A stretch of 7,516 bases of DNA from Deinococcus rhizophilus (GTDB lineage: Bacteria; Deinococcota; Deinococci; Deinococcales; Deinococcaceae): positions 7,347 through 14,862 of the forward strand of contig NZ_JASNGB010000048.1 in assembly GCF_030271215.1 (NCBI RefSeq), in the 5' to 3' direction. The notes under the pieces were generated by a model. It saw only the letters and a list, made by a program, of their open reading frames with translations. It searched no databases and was not told the DNA's origin. Position numbers and translations under genes: made by a program. This document shows, one piece after another, positions 1 through 7,394 of the stretch. Each line of letters opens with the position of its first letter. The first letter of the stretch is position 1.

Positions 1-1186
1 CCTCCCCGCCCACCCCGAAGAGGTCCAGCAGCGTGGGCAGCCGCGCCCCCTCCCGCAGTTCCTCGGAGGCGGGCTCGAAGCCCTCGGCCTTGAAGGGCAT
101 GGGGTACTCGCGCCCCAGGAAGGTAAAGGTGTTCGACCCGATCAGGAAGATGAAGATCGCCGAGGCGATGTAGTTCAGCATGATCGTGTTGATGACCTCC
201 GAGGAGCCGAAGCGGGCCTTGAGGATGCCCGGAATGGCCCCCCACAGCGCCCCGCCCGCCGCCGCCGCCAGCACCGAGAGCGGCAGCAGGGCCCAGCCCA
301 GCGACGCCGGACCGTACACGCCCACCAGCATCGCCATGATCGCGCCCAACGTGAGCTGCCCCGGCGCCCCGATGTTAAAGAGGCCCGTGCGGAACGCGAA
401 CGCCACCGACAGCCCGGTAAAGATCAGCGGGGTCGCCAGCTTGAGGCTTTCCAGCAGCGGATTGAGCGCCGTCACGGGCGCGAACAGGGTCGAATACACG
501 AAATACACGAGGTCGCTCTTGGCCAGCCACGCCGTCCAGAGGGTGAGCGGCGTGCCCGAGGCGTTCACGGCGGGCTGCACGATCAGCACGACCAGTGCGC
601 CCACCAGCACCGCCAGCGCGATGGCGACGGCGGGCACCAGCAGCCCCCGCAGCCTGCCCAGCCGCTCCCACCACGCCGGGAAACGGCTCAGGCCCGCTCC
701 CGCCGTGATCAGCCCGCCCAGCACCGTCAGGAAGAGGCCCAGGTTCATCCCCCCGCCCTCGTAGAAGGAGCGCAGTTGCCGCTTGAAGCCGGGGCGCAGC
801 GTGGTGTCGGCGGCGATGCGGGCGGTCTGCTCGCCCAGCCCCTGCCCCAGCAGCACGACGGCCATGATGCCCAGCACGGCGGCCAGCAGCCCGGTCAGCC
901 ACACCCAGGAGGCCCGGCGCAGCGCCCCCACCACGCTGGCGACCAGCAGGGCCAGGGCCGCCCAGCCCAGCGGCAGGACGGTGCCTGTCGGCGGCAGGGG
1001 CGCGTCGGGGTTGGCGCTGAGGTTGGTCACGGCGCCGGTCAGGTGCAGGAGGACCGGGTCGGCGTCGAAGCCGCGCCCCAGGGTGGCCAGGGGAAACAGC
1101 AGCAGCCCGGCGGCGGCCACCGCGCTCGCCGTCAGCGCGATTCGCGCCGCTGTCGGCGAGAGGCGAGAGTCTGGAAGGTGCGTCAC
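1..1186 (-). CDS. ABC transporter permease, nucleoside/simple-sugar type (BPD_transp_2 family), 3' end beyond the window
   Basis: Inner-membrane permease subunit of an ABC importer. The visible 395 codons hold many hydrophobic segments. The conserved core is the block TPLIFTGLSVAFAFRTGLFN followed by IGAPGQ, then GGALWGAIPGILKARFGSSE and VINTIMLNYIAS. This is the signature of permeases that work with BmpA-type lipoprotein receptors (guanosine NupP/YufP and 'simple sugar' permeases). The start is GTG at 1186: an in-frame TGA lies 12 codons upstream, no ATG lies between, and a TACAAT -10 sits 6 nt before the GTG. The region ahead of the core is long (about 240 residues with several hydrophobic stretches), so the protein will exceed the usual ~350 residues. 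The partner permease, ATPase and receptor are not in the window and may lie to the left. The family call is firm; the substrate (purine nucleosides or sugars) is inference. Confidence 0.9.
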   Translation of the reverse strand, partial: MTHLPDSRLSPTAARIALTASAVAAAGLLLFPLATLGRGFDADPVLLHLTGAVTNLSANPDAPLPPTGTVLPLGWAALALLVASVVGALRRASWVWLTGLLAAVLGIMAVVLLGQGLGEQTARIAADTTLRPGFKRQLRSFYEGGGMNLGLFLTVLGGLITAGAGLSRFPAWWERLGRLRGLLVPAVAIALAVLVGALVVLIVQPAVNASGTPLTLWTAWLAKSDLVYFVYSTLFAPVTALNPLLESLKLATPLIFTGLSVAFAFRTGLFNIGAPGQLTLGAIMAMLVGVYGPASLGWALLPLSVLAAAAGGALWGAIPGILKARFGSSEVINTIMLNYIASAIFIFLIGSNTFTFLGREYPMPFKAEGFEPASEELREGARLPTLLDLFGVGGE

Positions 1187-1192
1187 CCGGGT

Positions 1193-1198
1193 ATTGTA
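1193..1198 (-). promoter_or_regulatory. -10 element of the permease gene (leaderless type)
   Basis: On the minus strand this reads TACAAT, one base from the TATAAT consensus, and ends 6 nt before the GTG start at 1186. Transcription would therefore begin at or next to the start codon. A weak -35 match, GTGACC (4 of 6), lies 16 bp further upstream at 1215-1220. There is no Shine-Dalgarno site, as expected for a leaderless message. Confidence 0.6.
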
Positions 1199-1247
1199 AG
1201 CGGCCCTGAAGGGTGGTCACATGAAGGACTCAGCCCCCAGCGCCTGC

Positions 1248-1253
1248 TATGCT
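1248..1253 (+). promoter_or_regulatory. -10 element of ndk
   Basis: TATGCT matches the TANNNT pattern and ends 10 nt before the ATG at 1264, giving a leader of only a few bases. No convincing -35 is seen. An in-frame ATG at 1249 falls inside this element, which argues against that upstream start. Confidence 0.45.
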
Positions 1254-1263
1254 CGCGGGCGCT

Positions 1264-1680
<417 letters not shown>

Positions 1681-1695
1681 AGCCGTCAGCTTTCA

Positions 1696-1723
1696 GCGAC
1701 CAGCAACAAGCGACCAGCAACAA
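1696..1723. repeat. perfect 14-bp tandem duplication downstream of ndk
   Basis: Two adjacent identical copies of GCGACCAGCAACAA (1696-1709 and 1710-1723). The bases just before, CAGCTTTCAGC, continue a CAGC-rich pattern. The duplication runs into the left arm of the terminator hairpin. Function, if any, is unknown; replication slippage is the simplest origin. Confidence 0.85.
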
Positions 1724-1760
1724 GAGCCCCGGCCTCGGCTGGGGTCTTGTCTTTCCTCTC
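1721..1760 (+). terminator. Rho-independent terminator of ndk
   Basis: Left arm CAAGAGCCCCGGC (1721-1733) pairs with right arm GCTGGGGTCTTG (1738-1749), with one bulged G and one G-T pair, around a CTCG loop. The T-rich stretch TCTTTCCTCTC follows. It lies 40 bp after the ndk stop and before a converging gene. On the other strand the flank is only modestly T-rich, so action on the converging lipoprotein transcript is possible but weaker. Confidence 0.7.
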
Positions 1761-1798
1761 TCCCGCTCCCTTCCCCGCTGGCGGCTCTTCCAGGCCCC

Positions 1799-2275
1799 TT
1801 ACCGGAACGCCCCCAGCACCCCCGCCTCCGCCTGCACCGCGTACCCCCGCGTGAGCACCCGCAGGTCGCCGCTGGGCTCCTCCAGAATCACCGTGTCCGC
1901 GAGGCGGCTCCCCGGCGCGGGGCGCAGGCCCCCGGTGCCGCCGGAGGTCCGGACCCGCCGCGCTCCCTCCCCGGCGAGGTCGGCGGCGCTGAACCCGGGA
2001 GCCTCGATCTCCAGCGCCCACGACAGGGGCCGGGCGCCGCTGTCATACCGCACCGTGACCCGCCGGGCCGGAAGGGGCGGGGCCGTCTCCCAGACCGTCT
2101 CGCGCAGGCCCCCGGCGACCTTCTCGCCCCGGCGGTCCCCCTGGCGGTCGTAGGTGCCGTTCCCGGTGAAGAGGACCTGCGCGGTGAGGTCGTCCGCCGC
2201 CTCCCCGGCGCGGGGACCGCAGCTCGCCAGGGTCAGGAGGGCGAGCAGAGCAGCGGCGGTCAGGCGGCGGGGCAT
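1799..2275 (-). CDS. putative secreted lipoprotein of unknown function
   Basis: A 158-residue protein with a type II signal peptide: Arg-rich start MPRRL, hydrophobic core [10 protein letters not shown], and lipobox L-A-S-C with the lipidated cysteine at residue 19. The mature protein would be anchored to a membrane on the outside of the cytoplasm. I recognise no catalytic motif. The mature part alternates charged and aliphatic residues (for example [20 protein letters not shown] around residues 73-92), suggesting a beta-rich fold. The ATG at 2275 is supported by TACGCT ending 7 nt upstream and by the well-formed signal peptide starting there. It shares a 32-bp divergent promoter region with a small membrane-protein gene and converges on ndk. 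The lipoprotein call is secure; the function is unknown. Confidence 0.82.
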   Translation of the reverse strand: MPRRLTAAALLALLTLASCGPRAGEAADDLTAQVLFTGNGTYDRQGDRRGEKVAGGLRETVWETAPPLPARRVTVRYDSGARPLSWALEIEAPGFSAADLAGEGARRVRTSGGTGGLRPAPGSRLADTVILEEPSGDLRVLTRGYAVQAEAGVLGAFR

Positions 2276-2282
2276 GGTTCCC

Positions 2283-2288
2283 AGCGTA
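2283..2288 (-). promoter_or_regulatory. -10 element of the lipoprotein gene (leaderless type)
   Basis: The minus strand reads TACGCT, matching TANNNT, with 7 nt to the ATG at 2275. No -35 match is seen. The -35 position (about 2306-2311) would fall on the start codon of the divergent gene. Confidence 0.5.
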
Positions 2289-2295
2289 CCCGTGC

Positions 2296-2301
2296 CAGCA
2301 T
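2296..2301 (+). promoter_or_regulatory. possible -10 element of the small membrane-protein gene
   Basis: CAGCAT departs from TANNNT only at the first base and lies exactly 6 nt before the ATG at 2308, the spacing expected for a leaderless start. No Shine-Dalgarno site and no clear -35 are present. Confidence 0.3.
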
Positions 2302-2307
2302 GGCGGG

Positions 2308-2616
2308 ATGGCCCCGCACCACCTCGCGCTGCTGCTCACGGCCGCCCTGCTGCTGGGGCTGCTGACGCTGGGGCTGGGGCTGCAACTGGGGCGCTGGAAG
2401 GTGGTCCGCTGGCTGCACCACGCCCTCTTCCTCGCGGTGTGCGTGGGGGTGGCCCTCTCGGGGCTGCTGGGGTGGCGCTCCGGGGGCTGGGCGCTGCTGC
2501 CCGCGCTGGGGGCGCTGCTGACCATGCCGCGTACCCGTCCGGGCCGGGCGGACCACTGGCAGCGGGCGCTGGCCTCGGCCGGGCTGTTCGCGCTGGGCGC
2601 GTGGGGGGCGTGGTAG
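2308..2616 (+). CDS. small membrane protein, four predicted helices, unknown function
   Basis: A 102-residue, strongly hydrophobic protein. Likely membrane segments are about residues 5-26 (Leu-rich), 36-56, 60-75 and 86-102, separated by short basic stretches such as GRWKVVRW and [10 protein letters not shown]. Those would face the cytoplasm by the positive-inside rule. I recognise no family motif. The ATG at 2308 is the first start after the divergent promoter region, and a -10-like CAGCAT is correctly placed. The gene diverges from the lipoprotein gene across 32 bp, and 74 bp separate it from the downstream nitroreductase gene, which has its own promoter. A continuous hydrophobic reading frame with a sensible start makes it likely real, but in GC-rich DNA a small Leu/Gly/Ala-rich frame deserves caution. 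Confidence 0.7.
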   Translation: MAPHHLALLLTAALLLGLLTLGLGLQLGRWKVVRWLHHALFLAVCVGVALSGLLGWRSGGWALLPALGALLTMPRTRPGRADHWQRALASAGLFALGAWGAW

Positions 2617-2677
2617 GGGCGGCGTAGTCAGGGCGGCGTCATCGGGGTGGGGCCTCCCCGTCCCCGCGTGCCCGCGC

Positions 2678-2683
2678 TAGCCT
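2678..2683 (+). promoter_or_regulatory. -10 element of the nitroreductase gene (leaderless type)
   Basis: TAGCCT matches TANNNT and ends 7 nt before the ATG at 2691. The intervening bases are C-rich with no Shine-Dalgarno site. No -35 hexamer is recognisable. Confidence 0.5.
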
Positions 2684-2690
2684 GCCCCCG

Positions 2691-3518
2691 ATGAGTTTCC
2701 CTCCCGCCCAGACCCCAGCGCCCCCCGTGCCCCTGATCGAGGGGATGCTGGCCCGGCGCACCACCAACGGCCCCTTTCGGCCCGACCCGGTCAGCCGCGA
2801 GCACCAGCACCTGCTGATGCGGGTGGCGCAGGCCGCCCCCAGCCATTTCAACAGCCAGCCGTGGAGATTCGTGCTCGTCGAGAATCCGCAGACCATCGCC
2901 GAGATCGCCCGCATCTCCGGCGAGAGCATGACCGAGCTGATCGAGGCCGGGGTCTTTTTCGAGCGCTACCGCCGCTATTTCCGCTTCAGCGAGGCCGAGA
3001 TGCAGGAGCGGCGCGACGGCATCCACATCGACCACCTGCCCGGCCCGCTGCGGCCCTTTACCCGGCAGGTCTTCAGCGACGCGGGCCTGAAACTGATGCG
3101 GCAACTCGGCGTGCCGAAAAAACTGGGCGAGGACAACCGCAAGCTCGTCGCCGGAAGCCCGCTGCTGCTCGCCGCGCTGCTGGACAGGGCGGAGTACCGT
3201 CCCGGCGAACTCAGCGGCTTTTACTCGGTGTTCGGCCTCGGCGCGGCGATAGAGAACATCTGGAACGCGGTCGGGGCGCTGGGCATGGGCATCCAGTTCG
3301 TCTCCACCCCGATGGAGATTCCCCGCCAGTGGCAGGCCATTCAGAGACTGTTGCACGTTCCGGGCGACCTCGAACTGATGGCCGTCTACCGCCTGGGGTA
3401 TCTCCCGCAGGGCGAGAAGCGGCCCTCCATCGACTGGAGCAGCCGCCACCGCAAACGTCTGTCGCAGTTCGTCGCCCGCGAGCGGTGGGGCGTGCCGGAG
3501 GAGGGCGGGGAGGACTGA
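2691..3518 (+). CDS. nitroreductase-family FMN-dependent oxidoreductase
   Basis: Probable cytosolic flavoprotein of 275 residues that uses NAD(P)H to reduce nitro, quinone or other electrophilic substrates; the natural substrate is not predictable. The N-terminal FMN-phosphate motif is ARRTTNGPF (residues 21-29), followed by [15 protein letters not shown] (49-63), the hallmark SxxNxQPWRF block. The C-terminal part has [20 protein letters not shown] (181-200), the conserved helix of the family, then the [11 protein letters not shown] strand (229-239). Between them, residues about 75-150 form a charged insertion rich in Arg, Glu and aromatics, and the C-terminal tail 244-267 is basic. This is longer than typical ~200-residue nitroreductases and fits a longer subfamily. 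The start ATG is supported by a -10 element 7 nt upstream. It appears to be a single-gene unit. Confidence 0.9.
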   Translation: MSFPPAQTPAPPVPLIEGMLARRTTNGPFRPDPVSREHQHLLMRVAQAAPSHFNSQPWRFVLVENPQTIAEIARISGESMTELIEAGVFFERYRRYFRFSEAEMQERRDGIHIDHLPGPLRPFTRQVFSDAGLKLMRQLGVPKKLGEDNRKLVAGSPLLLAALLDRAEYRPGELSGFYSVFGLGAAIENIWNAVGALGMGIQFVSTPMEIPRQWQAIQRLLHVPGDLELMAVYRLGYLPQGEKRPSIDWSSRHRKRLSQFVARERWGVPEEGGED

Positions 3519-3573
3519 CCGCCTGACCGAGCTTCTCTATCCCGGCAGACGGGTTGGTGTTGCAAATCCGCGC

Positions 3574-3602
3574 TTGACATAAACTGGTCTGTAGCGCAAA
3601 CT
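3574..3602 (+). promoter_or_regulatory. promoter of the membrane-protein/winged-helix operon
   Basis: A perfect -35 TTGACA (3574-3579) is followed after 17 bp by CAAACT (3597-3602), which matches TANNNT except at the first base. The -10 ends 6 nt before the ATG at 3609, so the message would be leaderless. It is the best -35 in the window and lies in an AT-richer patch, suggesting a fairly strong promoter. The first gene's start is chosen on this basis. Confidence 0.65.
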
Positions 3603-3608
3603 CCTCAC

Positions 3609-3926
3609 ATGACCCAGTTCTCTTTCCGTCCCCGCCTTCCCCGTTCCTGGCAGATGAGCGCGTGCGAGGCCCGCAACGCCGCCCTGCCCCTGCTGGCGCT
3701 GGCGGCGCTCGCGGCGGCGGGCCGACTGCCCGCGCTGGGGTGGGGACCGGGAGTCCTGCTGGCCCTCGCGCTGGTGGTGGCTGCCCTGGTCCGGCCCCGC
3801 CGCGCCGCGCTGGTGATGGGGGCCGGAGTGCTGCTGGTGGGGCTGGCCGTGGTGCTCTCGGCTCCGGCTGGGGCGGCCCTGGGCCTGCTGCTCGCCTTCT
3901 TCGCGCCGCTGGCCGCGCGGCGCTGA
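3609..3926 (+). CDS. small membrane protein, first gene of a three-gene operon
   Basis: A 105-residue hydrophobic protein. After a basic, aromatic N-terminus (MTQFSFRPRLPRSW) come likely membrane segments near residues 24-38, 47-62, 66-84 and 86-101, ending in Ala-Ala-Arg-Arg. No family is recognised. The ATG at 3609 is preferred because it lies 6 nt behind a -10 element with a consensus -35. An in-frame ATG at 3654 would remove the first 15 residues and has no good Shine-Dalgarno site. The second gene starts 14 bp after the stop and has a strong Shine-Dalgarno site, so the two are co-transcribed, with a winged-helix regulator third. Co-occurrence suggests a membrane complex or a regulated membrane function, but nothing in the sequence says which. 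Confidence 0.72.
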   Translation: MTQFSFRPRLPRSWQMSACEARNAALPLLALAALAAAGRLPALGWGPGVLLALALVVAALVRPRRAALVMGAGVLLVGLAVVLSAPAGAALGLLLAFFAPLAARR

Positions 3927-3933
3927 GGGGAGG
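3927..3933 (+). promoter_or_regulatory. ribosome binding site of the second operon gene
   Basis: GGGGAGG directly follows the stop of the first gene and lies 7 nt before ATG 3941. It is one of the few true Shine-Dalgarno sites here, as expected for an internal operon gene. It fixes the start against upstream in-frame codons that would overlap the first gene. Confidence 0.75.
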
Positions 3934-3940
3934 TCAGGTG

Positions 3941-4615
3941 ATGACGGTGAACCTGCCCAACCCCGGCGACCATGCGCGGCTCCAGACCCTCACCGAACGG
4001 TACGCCCGCTTCTCGGCCTCGGCGCTGGGGCTGGGGCACCTGTACGGGGCGGCCGTGCTGCCGCTGACCTTCCTGCTGGCGCGGTCGGAGGTGAGCGCGG
4101 CGGGGCTGATGCTGTGGGCGGCGGCGGTGGCCCTGGGCTTCATCGGCGTGGTGCGCCTCACCCGTCGGCACTACCAGACCCTCGGGGCGGTGGCCGAGTG
4201 GCCCCGGACGGGTGGAGGCTTCTCGTGGGGGCTGCTCGCCGGGGTGGGAGTGGGCGCCCTGCTCGCGTGGCTGGCCGAGCGCAGTGGATGGGTGACTGAG
4301 GCGTTTCCCGCCTTCCGGGACCTGCCGTGGTCGGCGCTGCTCGCCCTGATCGCCGCGGCTCCGGCCGTGTTCCGGCTGGTCGACCAGTCGCACACCCGCA
4401 CCGCCGGGCTGGGGCTGCTGCTGCTGGGAGGGGCGCTGGTGGGGGGACGCTCCGTGTTCGCGGAGCCCTGGCGCGGGGCGGCGCAACTGGCCGTGCTGCT
4501 GGGCCTCTCGCTCTTTCTGGTGTGGCTCGCCCTGCGCCAGCACGCCGAGGCGCGGGGCGTGGCGGCCGAACTGCGCGAGATGCGTGCCCGCCTCGGGCTG
4601 ACGGTGACCCCGTGA
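3941..4615 (+). CDS. six-helix integral membrane protein of unknown function
   Basis: A 224-residue protein. The polar N-terminus (about 22 residues, MTVNLPNPGDHARLQTLTER) precedes six likely membrane segments near residues 24-47, 52-72, 93-112, 129-147, 154-172 and 179-198. The tail HAEARGVAAELREMRARLGL is charged and helical, probably cytoplasmic. I recognise no transporter or enzyme motif. The start follows a GGGGAGG ribosome site at 7 nt. The stop TGA overlaps the GTG start of the next gene (GTGA at 4612-4615), a sign of translational coupling to the winged-helix protein. The tail may interact with that protein, but this is only an inference from gene order. Real gene very likely; function unknown. 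Confidence 0.82.
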   Translation: MTVNLPNPGDHARLQTLTERYARFSASALGLGHLYGAAVLPLTFLLARSEVSAAGLMLWAAAVALGFIGVVRLTRRHYQTLGAVAEWPRTGGGFSWGLLAGVGVGALLAWLAERSGWVTEAFPAFRDLPWSALLALIAAAPAVFRLVDQSHTRTAGLGLLLLGGALVGGRSVFAEPWRGAAQLAVLLGLSLFLVWLALRQHAEARGVAAELREMRARLGLTVTP

Positions 4616-4947
4616 GTGTGGGCGACCCTCCCCCCGGCCCGCCCGATCCGGTGCAGGCCCTGCTCGGGCTCGACCGGGTGGTGCACGAGCCGGTGCGCCT
4701 CGCCCTCCTCTCGCTGCTGGCCGGGGCGCAGGAGGCCGAGTTCAAGTTCCTGGAGTCGGCGCTGGGCCTCAGCAAGGGCAACCTCTCGAGCCACGCGGCC
4801 AGGCTGGAAGATGCCGGATACATCGAGGTCCGCAAGACGTTCCGGCGCAAGCTGCCCGTCACGAGTTACCGCATCACGGACGCGGGCCGCGCCGCGCTGG
4901 GCGGCTACTGGGCGGCGCTGCGGGAGGCAGCACCGGGCGGCAGCTAA
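4612..4947 (+). CDS. winged-helix DNA-binding protein (HTH_34/MarR-like)
   Basis: A 111-residue probable transcriptional regulator. After a Pro-rich leader (residues 4-13) comes DRVVHEPVRLALLSLLAGAQ (21-40), then EAEFKFLESALGLSKGNLSSHAARLEDAGYIEV (41-73), a helix-turn-helix with recognition helix near GNLSSHAARLEDAG. The wing is KTFRRKLPVTSYRITDAGRAAL (75-96). This order matches the HTH_34 winged-helix family, stand-alone single-domain regulators. No metal- or ligand-binding motif is obvious. The start is GTG 4612, overlapping the previous stop as GTGA; GTG 4618 is an in-frame alternative two codons later. Last gene of a three-gene operon, so it may autoregulate the promoter at 3574-3602. The family assignment is firm; target and signal are unknown. 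Confidence 0.88.
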   Translation: MSVGDPPPGPPDPVQALLGLDRVVHEPVRLALLSLLAGAQEAEFKFLESALGLSKGNLSSHAARLEDAGYIEVRKTFRRKLPVTSYRITDAGRAALGGYWAALREAAPGGS

Positions 4948-5006
4948 CCCCGCAGCCCCACCGGACGCAACCCCCGCCGCTCACCCTCCGGTCATGGGCC
5001 AGGCGT

Positions 5007-5012
5007 CAGAAT
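5007..5012 (+). promoter_or_regulatory. possible -10 element of the aldo/keto reductase gene
   Basis: CAGAAT resembles a -10 (matches at A2, A4, A5 and T6) and would start transcription near 5019, just before the Shine-Dalgarno site at 5021. An in-frame ATG at 5011 overlaps it. The same 10-mer AGAATGCCCC recurs upstream of the polyketide synthase gene. Confidence 0.35.
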
Positions 5013-5020
5013 GCCCCCTC

Positions 5021-5028
5021 GGAGGAAA
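5021..5028 (+). promoter_or_regulatory. Shine-Dalgarno site of the aldo/keto reductase gene
   Basis: GGAGGAAA, with its GGAGG core ending 9 nt before ATG 5035. It is a near-perfect anti-16S match and decides for ATG 5035 over the in-frame ATG at 5011, which lies upstream of it. Confidence 0.8.
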
Positions 5029-5034
5029 CCACCC

Positions 5035-5934
<900 letters not shown>

Positions 5935-5939
5935 GGGAA

Positions 5940-5987
5940 GCGCGGGCCGGGTGGGGGAGAGGGGGTAGACCTTCTCCCCCTTCGCGC
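5940..5987 (+). terminator. probable terminator hairpin after the aldo/keto reductase gene
   Basis: GGGGGAGA (5953-5960) pairs perfectly with TCTCCCCC (5973-5980) around a 12-nt loop. Outside it, GCGCG (5940-5944) can pair with CGCGC (5983-5987) across an internal loop. It starts 5 nt after the stop codon. There is only TT after the inner stem, not a real T-tract, so intrinsic termination is plausible but not certain. Confidence 0.45.
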
Positions 5988-5994
5988 GGGCGGA

Positions 5995-6026
5995 CCAACC
6001 GTGAAGCCCCCCAACCGTGAAGCCCC
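5995..6026. repeat. perfect 16-bp tandem duplication
   Basis: Two adjacent identical copies of CCAACCGTGAAGCCCC (5995-6010 and 6011-6026) in the spacer between the aldo/keto reductase and polyketide synthase genes. No further copy is present in the window. It may be slippage or a duplicated regulator site. Confidence 0.85.
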
Positions 6027-6032
6027 CGTCAG

Positions 6033-6069
6033 CCCCGACGGTGCCTCAGGGCACGGTGCCCGTCCGGGG
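6033..6069 (+). promoter_or_regulatory. hairpin upstream of the polyketide synthase gene
   Basis: CCCCGACGG (6033-6041) pairs with CCGTCCGGGG (6060-6069) with one bulged C. Inside, either TGCC/GGCA or the near-palindrome GGGCAC-G-GTGCCC (6049-6061) can form. There is no T-tract. It lies just upstream of the -10-like element, so as DNA it could be an operator; it is unlikely to be in the mRNA if the gene is leaderless. Confidence 0.4.
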
Positions 6070-6075
6070 AGGGGA

Positions 6076-6081
6076 GAGAAT
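6076..6081 (+). promoter_or_regulatory. possible -10 element of the polyketide synthase gene
   Basis: GAGAAT ends 5 nt before ATG 6087. It shares the 10-mer AGAATGCCCC with the promoter region of the aldo/keto reductase gene. A purine-rich GGGGAGGGGAG run lies just before it and could serve as a Shine-Dalgarno site if transcription starts further upstream, so both modes of initiation remain open. Confidence 0.35.
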
Positions 6082-6086
6082 GCCCC

Positions 6087-7154
<1,068 letters not shown>

Positions 7155-7164
7155 AGTCGCAGGA

Positions 7165-7205
7165 AACGGAGCCTCTGCCCGGTGGGGGAGGCTCCGTTCT
7201 CGTTC
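7165..7205 (+). terminator. strong Rho-independent terminator of the polyketide synthase gene
   Basis: AACGGAGCCTC (7165-7175) pairs perfectly over 11 bp with GAGGCTCCGTT (7188-7198). The 12-nt loop can form a further CCC/GGG pairing. The tail TCTCGTTCGTT follows. It starts 10 bp after the stop codon. Confidence 0.85.
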
Positions 7206-7228
7206 GTTGGTGGCTGGAGGCTGGCCGC

Positions 7229-7394
7229 GCTAGAGCATTTGCCATAAGAAGGCGGTGGGTTTCCGCATTCGTTGGCCGAGCGGACTTGCAAAGCTGCGCA
7301 GCAGAGCGAGCGAATTGAAGAAGAGCATTGGGCATTCGGGGAGGCACCTGGGGCGCCCTTCCCCGGGGGCCGTCATTCTGCCCAATGCTCTAGC
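7229..7394. mobile_element. 166-bp MITE-like element with 11-bp terminal inverted repeats
   Basis: GCTAGAGCATT (7229-7239) is matched by its exact reverse complement AATGCTCTAGC (7384-7394). Both ends contain CTAG, which could be a palindromic target duplication next to AGCATT termini. Bases 7231-7330 contain 54 G/C per 100 by hand count, clearly below the neighbouring genes. A third copy of the end motif, AGAGCATTGGGCA, occurs inside at 7322 and pairs with the right end. The element also holds the perfect palindrome GCTGCGCAGC (7293-7302). It has no credible gene of its own. It resembles non-autonomous IS-derived repeats or the small non-coding repeats known in Deinococcus genomes; an IS5-like origin is a guess from the CTAG ends. 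Only one copy is in view, so mobility is unproven. Confidence 0.6.
7322..7391 (-). terminator. 13-bp hairpin, likely terminator of the minus-strand gene
   Basis: AGAGCATTGGGCA (7322-7334) and TGCCCAATGCTCT (7379-7391) are perfect reverse complements. The 44-nt loop can fold further (CGGGGA with TCCCCG). Read on the minus strand, the stem begins at the stop codon of the incoming gene and is followed by TCTTCTTCAATTC, T-rich enough for intrinsic termination. The long loop lowers confidence. Confidence 0.5.

Noticed and set aside
375..1220. Minus-strand open frame of 281 codons overlapping the permease gene in another frame
   Set aside because: Its translation is Arg/Gly/Ala/Pro-rich with no hydrophobic or family pattern. 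The other minus-strand frame encodes an unmistakable ABC permease.
1249..1263. Earlier in-frame ATG for ndk
   Set aside because: It lies inside the likely -10 element, and the family begins at the MERT methionine at 1264.
2628..3449. Minus-strand open frame of 273 codons opposite the nitroreductase gene
   Set aside because: No family pattern, and antisense to a clear nitroreductase.
3605..4543. Minus-strand open frame of 312 codons opposite the membrane-protein operon
   Set aside because: Gln/Arg/Pro/His-rich composition without any motif, while the plus strand shows promoter, ribosome sites, coupled starts and membrane segments.
5011..5034. Earlier in-frame ATG for the aldo/keto reductase
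   Set aside because: It lies upstream of the GGAGGAAA ribosome site and adds only MPPRRKPP, with no family support.
5995..6026. Possible start of a CRISPR array or iteron set
   Set aside because: Only two copies, directly adjacent with no spacer, and no cas or replication gene nearby.
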